Translations under genes and position numbers: made by a program
Assembly (NCBI RefSeq): GCF_016798245.1
Contig: NZ_JAEUZA010000004.1
Span: 124,001 to 188,000 of the forward strand
Reading direction: 5' to 3'
DNA length: 64,000 bases
From: Alkalicoccobacillus gibsonii
Lineage (GTDB): Bacteria > Bacillota > Bacilli > Bacillales > Bacillaceae_D
Notes under the pieces: generated by a model
What the model was told of the DNA's origin: nothing
What the model saw: the letters and a program-made list of their open reading frames with translations, nothing else
Database searches by the model: none
Shown here: positions 1 to 9,254 of the stretch, in pieces
Layout of the letters: each line of letters opens with the position of its first letter
Numbering within the stretch: position 1 is the first letter of the stretch

Positions 1-590
1 CGACGATTTTAAATCACTCTCCACTCAATATGGAGGCAAGTGGTTTTGAGGCAGATGAAACGCTTCTTCAAATTGCATACATGAATGCGAATCTTCAAAA
101 GCACCAAATTGACCTATTCCACCAGGATAGTTTACAAGTAGCATTAGCACCTGGTGAGCTTGTTGTTACTGATTTGCCAATTGGGTATTACCCTAAGGAT
201 GAGGTCGCTTCAACCTATGACCTTAAGGCTGAAGAAGGACACGCGTATATTCACCATCTAATGATTGAACAAGGTATTCGTTCTCTTCATCCAGGTGGTT
301 ATGCCTTGTATCTTGTGCCAAACTTCCTATTTGAAAGTGATCAAGCTGAGTCTCTTCACGCCTATTTAAAAGAACATACAACAATTCTTGCTTTGCTACA
401 ATTGCCTAAAACCATGTTTAATGAAAAGCAGCATGGTAAAAGCTTTTTACTTGTGCAAAAGAAAAGTGAGAAAACCATTGTGCCTAGACATGCGCTTCTA
501 GCTGAACTTCCTTCCTTTGATAAAAAAGAAGCATTGGCAGATATGATGAAACAAATCAATAAATGGTTTGAAGAGGAATTAAAGCTGTAA
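1..590 (+). CDS. ytxK: YtxK-like class I SAM-dependent methyltransferase, 3' part
   Basis: The reading frame is open from the first complete codon at base 3, so the 5' part lies outside the window. The ATG at base 30 is an internal methionine: the codons before it continue the family sequence (ILNHSPLN) and it has no ribosome site. The visible 190 or so residues resemble the catalytic half of the N6-adenine-methylase-like YtxK family: an acidic residue near FEADETLL where the adenosyl group would bind, then a motif IV-like DLPIGYYP, the counterpart of the NPPY/DPPF signature. The natural substrate of YtxK is not established. Its place directly upstream of ackA matches B. subtilis. The family is recognised with good confidence; DNA methylation as a function is not claimed. 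Confidence 0.85.
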   Translation, partial: TILNHSPLNMEASGFEADETLLQIAYMNANLQKHQIDLFHQDSLQVALAPGELVVTDLPIGYYPKDEVASTYDLKAEEGHAYIHHLMIEQGIRSLHPGGYALYLVPNFLFESDQAESLHAYLKEHTTILALLQLPKTMFNEKQHGKSFLLVQKKSEKTIVPRHALLAELPSFDKKEALADMMKQINKWFEEELKL

Positions 591-833
591 TACAACACAG
601 AATATGTAGGATCCATGTGATAAAAAATGAAGCGCTTTAAAGACGTTTAAAAGGGCAAAATTAGCAATTACTAGAACAGTTTTCATAACAACGAAACGTG
701 TTCAGAATTCACTGACTTTACTTTAAAATCGCCTGTAACACTTGAAATACAAGGATTTCGGTGCTTAAATATGATAAGAAGGACAACCTTATGATAAAGA
801 GATAGGTGTCTAAAAAAGGAGTGGGCTTTTTTA

Positions 834-2024
834 ATGTCTAAAATTATTGCAATTAATGCTGGAAGTTCATCTTTGAAATTTCAGTTACTTACCATGCCTG
901 AAGAAGAAGTCTTAACAATTGGTTTAGTAGAACGAATTGGTTTAGAGAACGGAGTATTCCAAATCTCTGTTAATGGAGAAAAGGATGAAACGATTACTGA
1001 TATTCCAAACCATGAAGTAGCAGTTAAGCTTTTACTTGAGAAATTAACGGGTCTTGGGATTATTCAGTCTCTTGATGAAATTAATGCCATTGGCCACCGT
1101 GTTGTACATGGTGGAGAGTTATTTAACGATTCAGTTCTGATTACGGATGAAGTGCTAAAAGGAATCGAAACGGTTTCAGAGCTTGCACCTCTTCATAACC
1201 CAGCTAATATTGTTGGAATCAAAGCATTTAAAGAGATTCTTCCAAATGTTCCTGCTGTAGCCGTTTTTGATACGGCGTTCCATCAGTCGATGCCTGAAGA
1301 ATCATTTTTATACAGTCTTCCGTATGAATACTACAAAGAATTCGGTATTCGTAAATATGGATTCCATGGTACCTCTCACAAGTATGTATCTGAGCGTGCC
1401 GCTGAGCTACTAGATCGTCCAATTGAACAGCTACGCATCCTTTCGTGCCACCTTGGAAATGGAGCAAGTATTGCTGCAATCGAAGGTGGAAAATCAATTG
1501 ATACATCAATGGGCTTTACGCCACTTGCAGGTGTAACAATGGGAACACGTTCTGGTAACTTAGATCCAGCGCTTATTCCTTTCATTATGGATAAAACGGG
1601 CCAAACAGCAGTTGAAGTTCTTGATACACTTAACAAAAGAAGTGGATTACTTGGCTTAACTGGCTTCTCAAGCGACCTTCGTGATATTCAAGAGAAGGCA
1701 GATGCTGGAGACGAGCGTGCCGAAACAGCTCTTAACGTGTTCACTTCGCGTATTCATAAGTATATTGGGTCTTATGCAGCACGTATGAGTGGTGTTGATG
1801 CGATCGTCTTTACTGCTGGTATCGGTGAAAATAGTATTACAATCCGTGAGCGTGTCTTGCGTGGACTTGAGTTTATGGGTGTATACTTTGATCCATCTCT
1901 TAACGAGGTTCGTGGAAAAGAAGCTTTTATTAACTTCCCGCATTCACCAGTTAAAGTCATCATTATTCCAACAAATGAAGAAGTAATGATCGCTCGTGAT
2001 ACAGTAAGACTAGCAAGTGTATAA
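834..2024 (+). CDS. ackA: Acetate kinase
   Basis: Acetate kinase (396 residues, the usual length) interconverts acetyl phosphate plus ADP with acetate plus ATP, the last step of overflow metabolism. The ATG at 834 follows an AAAGGAGTG ribosome site. Signature 1 lies at residues 5-15 ([11 protein letters not shown]) and signature 2 around [12 protein letters not shown]. The sugar-kinase-fold motifs [16 protein letters not shown] and FTAGIGENS are all present, so the enzyme should be active. It is monocistronic: 240 bases separate it from ytxK and a strong terminator follows. In B. subtilis ackA is activated by CcpA; here only a degenerate GCGC-centred candidate (about 627-640) was seen upstream, and I do not call it as a cre. 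Confidence 0.97.
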   Translation: MSKIIAINAGSSSLKFQLLTMPEEEVLTIGLVERIGLENGVFQISVNGEKDETITDIPNHEVAVKLLLEKLTGLGIIQSLDEINAIGHRVVHGGELFNDSVLITDEVLKGIETVSELAPLHNPANIVGIKAFKEILPNVPAVAVFDTAFHQSMPEESFLYSLPYEYYKEFGIRKYGFHGTSHKYVSERAAELLDRPIEQLRILSCHLGNGASIAAIEGGKSIDTSMGFTPLAGVTMGTRSGNLDPALIPFIMDKTGQTAVEVLDTLNKRSGLLGLTGFSSDLRDIQEKADAGDERAETALNVFTSRIHKYIGSYAARMSGVDAIVFTAGIGENSITIRERVLRGLEFMGVYFDPSLNEVRGKEAFINFPHSPVKVIIIPTNEEVMIARDTVRLASV

Positions 2025-2032
2025 GCATTCAT

Positions 2033-2076
2033 AAAAGGTGCTACTCTCTACTTTTAAGAGAGTAGCACCTTTTTTG
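2033..2076 (+). terminator. Rho-independent terminator of ackA
   Basis: AAAGGTGCTACTCTC pairs with GAGAGTAGCACCTTT across a short loop and is followed by a T run. The stem of about 15 bp starts nine bases after the ackA stop. Confidence 0.93.
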
Positions 2077-2187
2077 TATATTTTCTTAATCTGAACTTAG
2101 TTATGCATAAAAAAATGTTAAAGAAATATGCAGTTTCCTCTTGCAAAATGAGCAAAGCCTTGTTAAAGTTATGTATATTAATAAGAA

Positions 2188-2245
2188 AAGATGATTGCTT
2201 ATGCAATTATTCTTCATCTAAATCATATGTAGATGCATTTTTTTT
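2188..2245 (+). promoter_or_regulatory. Tandem hairpins in the argGH leader: possible attenuator overlapping an ArgR-like box
   Basis: The first hairpin pairs AAGATGATTGC (2188-2198) with GCAATTATTCTT (2203-2214). Directly after it, CATCTA (2215-2220) pairs with TAGATG (2230-2235), followed by a run of eight T. TCATCT can also pair with AGATGA at 2189-2194, so the two hairpins are partly alternative. The segment 2201-2218 matches about 13 of 18 positions of the reverse of the Bacillus ARG box as I remember it, and TGAATATTCA lies at 2277-2286. Control by ArgR/AhrC or by attenuation is inference; the hairpins and T run are visible. Confidence 0.35.
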
Positions 2246-2303
2246 GAATATGTTTGTATAAAAATAATAAAAAGAGTATGAATATTCATTGGAGGGACTA
2301 GTT

Positions 2304-3518
2304 ATGAGTAAAGAGAAAGTGGTTTTAGCTTATTCCGGAGGATTAGATACATCAGTCGCTGTAAAGTGGCTTACAGATAAAGGGTATGACGTCATTGCAG
2401 TAGGTCTTGACGTAGGTGAAGGAAAAGATCTTGATTTCGTAAAGCAGAAAGCATTGTCTGTGGGAGCTATTCAATCCTATTCAATTGATGCGAAAAAAGA
2501 ATTTGCAGAAGACTTTGTTCTTCCTGCACTTCAGTCTCACGCGATGTACGAGCAAAAATATCCACTGGTTTCAGCTCTTTCTCGTCCACTAATCTCCAAA
2601 AAATTAGTTGAGATTGCTGAGCAAGTAGGTGCAACAGCTGTTGCTCATGGTTGTACAGGTAAAGGGAATGATCAGGTTCGGTTTGAAGTATCTATTCAAG
2701 CACTAAATCCAGATCTAAAAGTATTGGCTCCTGTTCGTGAGTGGGCTTGGTCTCGTGATGAAGAGATTGAATATGCAAAAAAACACAACATTCCAATTCC
2801 AGTTGATCTTGATAACCCTTATTCAGTGGACCAAAACTTATGGGGTCGTAGTAATGAATGTGGAATTCTTGAAGATCCATGGGCTACTCCACCAGAAGGT
2901 GCATACGAGTTAACAGCTCCACTTGATAAAACACCGGATGTGGCAGATGTCATTGAAATTGGATTCGATAAAGGGGTTCCTGTTTCCATTGATGGCGTTG
3001 CGTACCCATTAGCAGAGCTTATCCTACACTTAAATGATGTAGCAGGAAAACACGGCGTAGGACGCATCGATCATGTTGAGAACCGTCTTGTAGGAATTAA
3101 ATCACGTGAAGTGTATGAATGTCCAGGTGCGATTACACTACTTAACGCTCATAAAGAGTTAGAGGACTTAACACTGCCTAAAGAAATGGCTCATTTTAAA
3201 CCAGTTGTTGAAAAGAAACTAACAGAACTAATCTATGAAGGTCTTTGGTTCTCACCATTACAACCAGCTCTTCAAGCATTCTTAAAAGAGACACAAAAGT
3301 CTGTAACAGGTGTTGTACGTGTGAAACTATTTAAAGGTCATGCGATTGTAGAAGGTCGTAAGTCTGAGTTCTCTCTATACAATGAGAAGCTTGCTACGTA
3401 TACACCAGACGATGAGTTCGATCATAATGCTGCAATCGGATTTATCTCACTTTGGGGTCTTCCAACCAAGGTTCATAGCATGATTAATAAAGAAACAAAA
3501 AAAGAGGTTACTCTGTGA
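2304..3518 (+). CDS. argG: Argininosuccinate synthase
   Basis: Joins citrulline and aspartate with ATP to give argininosuccinate, the penultimate step of arginine synthesis. The 404 residues match the family length. The N-terminal ATP-pyrophosphatase loop is intact ([15 protein letters not shown], about residues 8-22), as are [14 protein letters not shown] and the [11 protein letters not shown] region. I chose ATG 2304 because GGAGGGA lies seven bases upstream; the TTG at 2289 lies on the other side of that ribosome site. The stop overlaps the argH start by four bases (GTGA), so argG and argH are translationally coupled, as in many Bacillaceae. The leader carries hairpins and a possible ArgR box. 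Confidence 0.97.
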   Translation: MSKEKVVLAYSGGLDTSVAVKWLTDKGYDVIAVGLDVGEGKDLDFVKQKALSVGAIQSYSIDAKKEFAEDFVLPALQSHAMYEQKYPLVSALSRPLISKKLVEIAEQVGATAVAHGCTGKGNDQVRFEVSIQALNPDLKVLAPVREWAWSRDEEIEYAKKHNIPIPVDLDNPYSVDQNLWGRSNECGILEDPWATPPEGAYELTAPLDKTPDVADVIEIGFDKGVPVSIDGVAYPLAELILHLNDVAGKHGVGRIDHVENRLVGIKSREVYECPGAITLLNAHKELEDLTLPKEMAHFKPVVEKKLTELIYEGLWFSPLQPALQAFLKETQKSVTGVVRVKLFKGHAIVEGRKSEFSLYNEKLATYTPDDEFDHNAAIGFISLWGLPTKVHSMINKETKKEVTL

Positions 3519-4894
3519 CAAAGCTTTGGGGTGGAAGATTCACAAAAACGGCTGAGGAATGGGTGGATGCATTCGGTGCATCCATCGGTTTTGATCAGGC
3601 CCTTGTTATGGAAGATATACAAGGAAGCATCGCTCATGTAACGATGCTTGGTAAATGTGGAATTCTGACTTCTGAAGAAACAGAGCAAATTAAAGCAGGT
3701 CTTGAAACATTAAAAGAAAAAGCCAAAGCCGGTGAGCTTGAGTTTTCTGTTCAAAATGAAGATATTCATTTAAATCTTGAGAAATTTTTAATCGATGAGA
3801 TTGGACCAGTGGGTGGAAAACTTCACACTGGTAGAAGCCGGAATGATCAGGTTGCCACTGATATGCATTTGTACTTACGCAATGAAACCAAGAATATTAT
3901 GGAAGCTCTGCGTAACGTTCAACAAGCTCTTTTAAATCAAGCCTCAAATCACGTTGAAACGTTAATTCCTGGATATACTCATCTTCAACGCGCCCAACCG
4001 GTTTCGTTTGCGCATCATTTGATGGCTTACTTTTGGATGCTAGAGCGTGATTTTGGTCGCTTTCAAGATAGCTTAAAACGCGTGAATGTGTCCCCTCTTG
4101 GTGCAGGTGCACTAGCTGGTACAACGTTTCCGATTGACCGAGCGTATTCAGCAGAGCTGTTAGGCTTTGATAGCATCTACGAGAATAGCTTAGATGCTGT
4201 AAGCGACCGCGATTTTATTGTTGAATTTTTAAGTGCTGCTTCTGTTACAATGATGCACCTTTCCCGTTTATGTGAAGAATTGATTCTTTGGTCTTCCCAA
4301 GAGTTTCAATTCATTGAAATGGACGATGCGTTTGCAACAGGAAGCAGTATTATGCCTCAAAAGAAAAATCCAGACATGGCAGAATTAATTCGCGGTAAAA
4401 CAGGACGAGTATATGGGGGATTATTCTCACTGCTTACTACATTAAAAGGTCTTCCTCTTGCCTATAATAAGGATATGCAGGAAGACAAGGAAGGTATGTT
4501 TGATGCGGTTCATACAGTAAAAGGATCGTTAAAGATCTTTGCTGGTATGATCGACACGATGGACGTGCGGACCGAAGTGATGGAAAAAGCAGTGCATAAC
4601 GACTTTTCAAATGCGACGGAGCTTGCTGACTATCTGGCAGCAAAAGGTCTTCCGTTCCGTGATGCACATGAAGTTGTAGGAAAACTTGTGTTAACAGCCA
4701 TTAATAAAGGTGTATTCTTACTTGATCTTAGCTATGAAGACTTCCAAGCGGCTCATCCATTATTTGAGCAGGATATCTATGAGGTATTAGAGCCAAAAAC
4801 GGTCGTTGCGAGACGGAATAGTGCGGGTGGAACAGGCTTTGAGCAAGTGAAGATCGCTTTAAAAAAAGCAGCATCTATTTTAGAGAACGAGTAA
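3515..4894 (+). CDS. argH: Argininosuccinate lyase
   Basis: Splits argininosuccinate into arginine and fumarate. The 459 residues carry the fumarase/aspartase-superfamily features: [31 protein letters not shown] with the catalytic histidine, and the mobile-loop signature [11 protein letters not shown] with the catalytic serine. The start is GTG, overlapping the argG stop in GTGA, with AGAGG just upstream. It ends the argGH operon; a long hairpin begins 14 bases after the stop and doubles as the translation-initiation region of the next small gene. Confidence 0.97.
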   Translation: MTKLWGGRFTKTAEEWVDAFGASIGFDQALVMEDIQGSIAHVTMLGKCGILTSEETEQIKAGLETLKEKAKAGELEFSVQNEDIHLNLEKFLIDEIGPVGGKLHTGRSRNDQVATDMHLYLRNETKNIMEALRNVQQALLNQASNHVETLIPGYTHLQRAQPVSFAHHLMAYFWMLERDFGRFQDSLKRVNVSPLGAGALAGTTFPIDRAYSAELLGFDSIYENSLDAVSDRDFIVEFLSAASVTMMHLSRLCEELILWSSQEFQFIEMDDAFATGSSIMPQKKNPDMAELIRGKTGRVYGGLFSLLTTLKGLPLAYNKDMQEDKEGMFDAVHTVKGSLKIFAGMIDTMDVRTEVMEKAVHNDFSNATELADYLAAKGLPFRDAHEVVGKLVLTAINKGVFLLDLSYEDFQAAHPLFEQDIYEVLEPKTVVARRNSAGGTGFEQVKIALKKAASILENE

Positions 4895-4907
4895 CACATA
4901 ATTTAGC

Positions 4908-4958
4908 AAACCTCTTGCCATACTAGGACTGTAAATAGACTAGTGGCAGGAGGTTTTT
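4908..4958 (+). terminator. argH terminator hairpin whose 3' arm holds the next gene's ribosome site
   Basis: AAACCTCTTGCCATACTAG pairs with CTAGTGGCAGGAGGTTT (one G-U pair and a small bulge) and is followed by TT. The 3' arm contains GGCAGGAGG, the ribosome site of the ATG at 4962. It looks like a terminator, but it would also mask translation of the downstream 51-residue ORF on read-through RNA. Confidence 0.75.
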
Positions 4959-4961
4959 GTT

Positions 4962-5117
4962 ATGGTTAAAGAGAACCAAGAAAATGAATGGGTAAGTGAA
5001 ATGTCTGAAGGCGAAAAAGAAGTCAATCAACAATTAATGGATTCCTATAACATGGGAACGATTGAACAAGATGTGAAGTCAGCTTCTCCAAAAAAATCGA
5101 CGAACGAACGATTTTAA
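4962..5117 (+). CDS. Small acidic protein of 51 residues, unknown function
   Basis: An ATG preceded by GGCAGGAGG with a spacing of eight bases opens a 51-codon frame ending TAA at 5117. The product is hydrophilic and rich in Glu, Asn, Ser and Lys; it starts MVKENQENEWVSEMSEGEKE and ends in a basic tail (KKSTNERF). No membrane segment, signal peptide or known motif is seen. The optimal ribosome site, plus a 12-base gap to the next small gene, argue that it is real and co-transcribed with it. The ribosome site lies in the 3' arm of the argH terminator. I do not recognise a family and propose no function. Confidence 0.6.
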   Translation: MVKENQENEWVSEMSEGEKEVNQQLMDSYNMGTIEQDVKSASPKKSTNERF

Positions 5118-5129
5118 CGAGGGATTACT

Positions 5130-5510
5130 ATGAAACGACTAACGCGTATTCTTTTAAGTATCATCCTTTTTTCGAGTCTGAGCTCTCCATTGCAAGCAGT
5201 GGCTAGCGGTTTTGAGCTTATGGAAGTCTTCTCACTTCGAGTGACCGTGGTAGAAGGCGGAATTGAACATGAATGGGAATATGATAGTCCAAACCAATAT
5301 GAATACGAAACGGGTCATACGGTCATAAAGGGAAACGAAGCGAAAATAAAGGTTGATCAAATGGTTCAGACCCTTCAGATAGACAAAGATCGTACGAAAG
5401 AACAGTATAAAGCTATACTTGAACAAACATTTCCAAAGCTTGAGTCCTTTGATATCCGCTTTATTGATGAAACGGATCATCTATATACATGGGGCTGGTA
5501 TAAGTCTTGA
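5130..5510 (+). CDS. Small exported protein, unknown function
   Basis: 126 residues with a clear N-terminal signal peptide: basic MKRLTR, a hydrophobic stretch to about residue 20, then ALQA/VASG-type small residues where a signal peptidase I cut near residues 24-27 is plausible. There is no lipobox cysteine. The mature part is about 100 residues, acidic, with several aromatics (HEWEYDSPNQYEYE) and the C-terminus LYTWGWYKS; it could be a small beta-rich exported domain. I do not recognise the family. It lies 12 bases after the 51-residue gene and ends at a bidirectional terminator. The start ATG has GAGGG ten bases upstream. Confidence 0.7.
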   Translation: MKRLTRILLSIILFSSLSSPLQAVASGFELMEVFSLRVTVVEGGIEHEWEYDSPNQYEYETGHTVIKGNEAKIKVDQMVQTLQIDKDRTKEQYKAILEQTFPKLESFDIRFIDETDHLYTWGWYKS

Positions 5511-5514
5511 TAGA

Positions 5515-5553
5515 CAAAAGAAACGGCCCCATTCGTTGGGACCGTTTCTTTTA
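5515..5553. terminator. Bidirectional terminator between convergent genes
   Basis: AAAGAAACGGCCCC pairs with GGGACCGTTTCTTT. A runs precede and T runs follow the stem, so it can end both the exported-protein gene (+) and the peptidase gene (-). Confidence 0.9.
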
Positions 5554-5555
5554 TA

Positions 5556-6665
5556 TTAGCTCGTTGGCTTCACAATCTGTAATTCTTTGGGATACTTCGT
5601 TAAGAGCTCGTAGCTATCTTCAGTAATTAACACATCATCTTCAATGCGAACGCCACCTTTATTTGGCAAATAGATACCGGGTTCAATGGTGAACGTCATA
5701 CCAGGCTTTAGCGTCTCGGTATTTGTTTCATTAATTGAAGGGAGTTCATGGACGTCAGCACCTAACCCATGGCCAAGGCGATGTGGAAAGTACTCTCCAA
5801 ATCCTGCTTCTGTAATGATCGAACGAGCTTTCCGATCAAGAGCTCCAAGCTCTGTTCCAGGTTTACAGAGGGATACGGCTCCCATTTGCGCATCTAATAC
5901 CGTTTGATATACATGACGTAACTCATCAGTTAAATCGCCGTAAGCAACCGTACGAGTAATATCTGAGCAATACCCATCAAGAACAACACCAAGATCAAAT
6001 AACACAAGATCCCCATGTTGAATCGTTTTTGTGCCCGGTTTTCCGTGGGGATCCGCAGAATTCGCTCCACTAATCACAGTTGTTTGAAAAGCCATTTCTG
6101 TGATGCCTTTACGTTTTAATTCGTATTCAATCGTCGCTAAAATGTCGATTTCCTTACGTCCCTCAGCAATTGCTTCAACACCGATTTGGACACCAAAATC
6201 AGCAAGGCTTGCAGCTTCGCGTAAAACGGCAATTTCCTTCTCCGTTTTGATTGAACGAAGGCTCATTAAAGCGGGTTCTGCATCATGCATCTGATTAATA
6301 CCAAACAATGCTTGAAGTGCCTCCGCTCTTTCAAGAGGAATGAGGCGTTTTTCTACCCATAACGAGTCGCCCTTTAATGTGTAACGAGATAAAGCCTGTC
6401 CAAGAACTGTCCAAGGATTATCCGTGTCGCTGTATGTAAGGATGTCCCCTGTCCAACCGGCTTTTTGAACCAAGGATTTCTCCATACCTGGTACAATTAA
6501 AAAAGGTGCTTCATTTGGTAAAATAATAAGTGCGACCATTCGTTCATGCGGATCCGTCCGGAACCCAGTTAAGTAGAATACATTTTCCTTGCCTTGAATG
6601 AAAGCAGCAGCAACCTGTTGATCACGAAGGGCTTGCTGGATCGTTTCGAGTCGTGTGAGTGACAT
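5556..6665 (-). CDS. M24-family Xaa-Pro dipeptidase/aminopeptidase
   Basis: A 369-residue creatinase-fold metallopeptidase that removes the residue before proline from peptides in the cytoplasm. The N-terminal creatinase-like domain covers about residues 1-130 and the pita-bread catalytic domain the rest. All five metal ligands are visible: the two Asp in DLGVVLDGYCSDITRT, His in HRLGHGLGADVHE, Glu in FTIEPGIYLP and Glu in GGVRIEDDVLI. Start: ATG at 6665 lies six bases after AGGAGG; the ATG at 6671 abuts the ribosome site and is less likely. It is similar to the PapA/PapB/YpdF group; the exact substrate preference cannot be read from sequence. It is transcribed alone, opposite to both neighbours. 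Confidence 0.92.
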   Translation of the reverse strand: MSLTRLETIQQALRDQQVAAAFIQGKENVFYLTGFRTDPHERMVALIILPNEAPFLIVPGMEKSLVQKAGWTGDILTYSDTDNPWTVLGQALSRYTLKGDSLWVEKRLIPLERAEALQALFGINQMHDAEPALMSLRSIKTEKEIAVLREAASLADFGVQIGVEAIAEGRKEIDILATIEYELKRKGITEMAFQTTVISGANSADPHGKPGTKTIQHGDLVLFDLGVVLDGYCSDITRTVAYGDLTDELRHVYQTVLDAQMGAVSLCKPGTELGALDRKARSIITEAGFGEYFPHRLGHGLGADVHELPSINETNTETLKPGMTFTIEPGIYLPNKGGVRIEDDVLITEDSYELLTKYPKELQIVKPTS

Positions 6666-6792
6666 GATCATCCTCCTTTGTTGTTTGTTCTACTTTACCA
6701 TAATTATGCGAAGTCGTTCGAATGTAGCGTTTTAAAGAGGGGATTATCGGTTACAGATAAGAGTGATAAAATCATAAAAGGGAGATGAGCGT

Positions 6793-7476
6793 ATGAAGAT
6801 CAGCTACCACGGACATTCGGTTGTCAAAATTGAAACAAATGGGACAACGATTTTGATTGATCCCTTTATTAATGGGAATGAACAAACTGATTTGAAGGTT
6901 GAAGACCAAAAAGTAGATGTGATTTTACTTACACATGGCCACAATGATCATGTGGGAGACACGGTAGAACTCGCAAAGAAAAATGATGCACTCGTTATTG
7001 GAACCTTTGAGCTTGCAACTTATTTAAGCTGGCAAGGTGTTAAAACACAGCCTCTACATATTGGTGGAGCGCATGAGTTTGAATTTGGTAAAGTAAAATT
7101 AACGCAAGCCTTTCATGGATCATCTGCAATTGATGAAGAAAATCAAACCATTGTCTATACAGGAATGCCTGCGGGAATTCTTTTTACAGCGGAGGGCAAA
7201 ACCATTTATCATGCAGGAGACACAGCGTTATTTGGAGACATGAAGATCATTGGCGAGCGAAATAACATAGATCTTGCTTTCTTGCCGATCGGAGATACAT
7301 TAACAATGGGACCTGAGGATGCGGCGGCAGCGGCAGAATGGATTCAAGCAAAAACAGTTGTGCCGATTCATTACAACACGTTCCCCGGAATTGAGCAGGA
7401 TCCAGATGCATTTGTTTCCAAGCTTGAAGCAGGCGTTGGACAAGTCATGCATCCAGGTGACGAACTGACATTATAA
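6793..7476 (+). CDS. ytkL: UPF0173 metallo-beta-lactamase-fold hydrolase YtkL
   Basis: A 227-residue single-domain metal-dependent hydrolase of the MBL fold. The signature HGHNDH (in [12 protein letters not shown]), the later [11 protein letters not shown] and [14 protein letters not shown] carry the usual zinc ligands, and the C-terminal [12 protein letters not shown] is typical of UPF0173. Its physiological substrate is unknown. The ATG follows GGGAGATGAGCGT. It is monocistronic, with a divergent peptidase gene upstream and a terminator downstream. Confidence 0.93.
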   Translation: MKISYHGHSVVKIETNGTTILIDPFINGNEQTDLKVEDQKVDVILLTHGHNDHVGDTVELAKKNDALVIGTFELATYLSWQGVKTQPLHIGGAHEFEFGKVKLTQAFHGSSAIDEENQTIVYTGMPAGILFTAEGKTIYHAGDTALFGDMKIIGERNNIDLAFLPIGDTLTMGPEDAAAAAEWIQAKTVVPIHYNTFPGIEQDPDAFVSKLEAGVGQVMHPGDELTL

Positions 7477-7489
7477 TCATAGCAAGACT

Positions 7490-7519
7490 AGGACCAGCTA
7501 AAGGCTGGTCTTTTTTTGT
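7490..7519 (+). terminator. Terminator of ytkL
   Basis: GACCAGC and GGCTGGTC form a stem around TAAA, followed by seven T. Confidence 0.9.
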
Positions 7520-7559
7520 ACAAGCTCACATAGGATAGCAAAAAGGAGTGTGAGTACAG

Positions 7560-7805
7560 TTGAAACAGCGATACTTAATTTGTTTGTTACTAGCAGGCGT
7601 CCTTATCTCATATGGCATTCAATATTTACCTTTAGGTGAAGGAGGTGCGAGCGGGTGGTTTGCGCTTAGTTGGCTTGTGTTTGCAGGAATGGTCTTACTA
7701 AGTAATCTGTTTGCTTGGGTTCGCTCCCATCCTAAAAATCAAGCTCGCAAGCAAACACAAAGAGAAACCGTTCTTACCAGAGTCAGACAAAACGAATACG
7801 AATGA
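7560..7805 (+). CDS. Small membrane protein of 81 residues, unknown function
   Basis: TTG start with AAAAGGAGTGTG upstream. The product has two hydrophobic helices, roughly residues 5-24 (YLICLLLAGVLISYGIQYL) and 32-52, then a basic, polar cytoplasmic tail from residue 53 (RSHPKNQARKQTQRE). No recognised domain. It is placed between ytkL and ytoI and reads in the same direction as both. The spacing to ytoI (83 bases) allows co-transcription. Confidence is moderate because the start is non-ATG and the family is unknown. Confidence 0.6.
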   Translation: MKQRYLICLLLAGVLISYGIQYLPLGEGGASGWFALSWLVFAGMVLLSNLFAWVRSHPKNQARKQTQRETVLTRVRQNEYE

Positions 7806-7888
7806 ACTTGAAGCCCTATTCTTTCAGACGTATAATAAGGCTATACATGAATCATTGATGAGCTGGAAGAATAAGGGCGTGAGAGCAG

Positions 7889-9193
7889 ATGGCTACAAAG
7901 CATGAGCAAATTCTTGATTACATAACGCAATTGCACGTGGGCGAAAAAATATCGGTCCGTCGAATTGCCAAAGCTCTTTCCTTAAGTGAAGGTACAGCAT
8001 ATCGGGCAATAAAAGAAGCGGAGAATCAAGGTCTGGTCAGCACCATTGAACGTGTGGGGACCATTCGGATTGAGAAAAAGAAAAAAGAAAACATTGAAAA
8101 ACTAACATATGCCGAAATTGTTAATATCGTTGAAGGCCAAGTTCTCGGTGGAAAACAGGGCTTGCATAAAACGTTAAATCGTTTTGTAATCGGTGCGATG
8201 ACAAAAGATGCGATGATGCGTTATGTCACTGCAGGGAATTTATTAATTGTCGGAAATCGTTATGACTCACACAGGTTAGCATTAGAAGCTGGATCTGCAG
8301 TCCTAATAACAGGTGGCTTTGATACAGACCCTCATATTGTAAAACGAGCAGATGAGCTGGATTTGCCAATCATTTCAACGACATATGATACATTTACAGT
8401 AGCAGCCATGATCAATCGGGCTATTTATGATCAATTAATAAAAAAAGAAATTGTCCTTGTGAACGATATACTCATACCACTAGAAGAGACTTCACTCCTG
8501 TATACAGATGATATTGTTCATCGTTGGCATGAGCTTAATGAACAAACTGGACATAGTCGGTACCCTGTGGTGGACAAGCTAACAAAGGTTAAAGGAATGA
8601 TTGCCGCAAAGGATGTTGTCGACATCTCAAAGCAGACTACCATTGATAAAGTGATGACAGCGGATCCGATAACAGTTAGCGAGAGGACATCTGTAGCTTC
8701 AGCTGCTCATGTCATGGTATGGGAAGGAATCGAGTTACTACCGGTTGTCGACACGCATAATCATCTTACGGGAATTGTGAGCAGGCAGGACGTCTTAAAA
8801 GCCTTGCAGATGATTCAACGTCAACCACAAGTAGGAGAAACAATTGAAGATATTGTTGTTAGTCGAATGGAACAAGTCCCAGGTATAGAAGGGCAGTATC
8901 AATGTTTGATTTCACCTCAAATGAGTAATCATCTTGGTACGGTTTCTTATGGAGTAATGACCACACTTGTTACGGAGGCAGGGAGCAGGGTTTTACGGTC
9001 ACGTTCTAAAGGAGATCTTGTGGTTGAAAACATGACCTTGTATTTTTTGAAGCCAGTTCAAATTGATAATTTGATCACAGTCATTCCAAATGTCCTGGAG
9101 CTTGGAAGAAAGCACGCAAAAATAGATGTAGAGCTTTATGACGCGGAACGAATCGTAGGGAAGGCGCTCGTGATGGCTCAATTAATTGATTAA
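7889..9193 (+). CDS. ytoI: YtoI: HTH-DRTGG-CBS-hotdog regulatory protein
   Basis: 434 residues in four parts: an N-terminal winged-helix segment (about residues 1-65, with LSEGTAYRAIKEAENQGLV as recognition helix), a DRTGG-type domain (about 70-185, GGFDTDPHIVKRADELDLP), two CBS motifs (about 190-305, with VMTADPITV and GIELLPVVDTHNHLTGIVSR) and a C-terminal hotdog/thioesterase-like domain (about 330-434). CBS pairs usually bind adenine nucleotides and DRTGG domains resemble phosphotransacetylase-associated modules; ligand and target genes are unknown. The ribosome site is weak (AAGGGCGTGAG). The architecture and position before ytpI and nrnA match B. subtilis YtoI. Confidence 0.9.
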   Translation: MATKHEQILDYITQLHVGEKISVRRIAKALSLSEGTAYRAIKEAENQGLVSTIERVGTIRIEKKKKENIEKLTYAEIVNIVEGQVLGGKQGLHKTLNRFVIGAMTKDAMMRYVTAGNLLIVGNRYDSHRLALEAGSAVLITGGFDTDPHIVKRADELDLPIISTTYDTFTVAAMINRAIYDQLIKKEIVLVNDILIPLEETSLLYTDDIVHRWHELNEQTGHSRYPVVDKLTKVKGMIAAKDVVDISKQTTIDKVMTADPITVSERTSVASAAHVMVWEGIELLPVVDTHNHLTGIVSRQDVLKALQMIQRQPQVGETIEDIVVSRMEQVPGIEGQYQCLISPQMSNHLGTVSYGVMTTLVTEAGSRVLRSRSKGDLVVENMTLYFLKPVQIDNLITVIPNVLELGRKHAKIDVELYDAERIVGKALVMAQLID

Positions 9194-9204
9194 CTTGATA
9201 AAAA

Positions 9205-9242
9205 ACAGGAACCCATAAGCCAATCATATGGCTTATGGGTTC
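9205..9242 (-). terminator. Terminator of ytpI (minus strand)
   Basis: AACCCATAAGCC and GGCTTATGGGTT form a 12-bp stem. The A run at its left end gives a T run only when read on the minus strand, so it mainly serves ytpI; it also lies just after the ytoI stop. Confidence 0.8.
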
Positions 9243-9254
9243 AACGGCTTTCAT

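Noticed and set aside
627-640. cre site upstream of ackA
   Set aside because: The GCGC-centred sequence differs from the cre consensus at about four positions and is 200 bases from the start codon.
7711-7905. 64-codon ORF between the small membrane gene and ytoI
   Set aside because: It overlaps the preceding gene in another frame and has no ribosome site; its composition looks like frame shadow.
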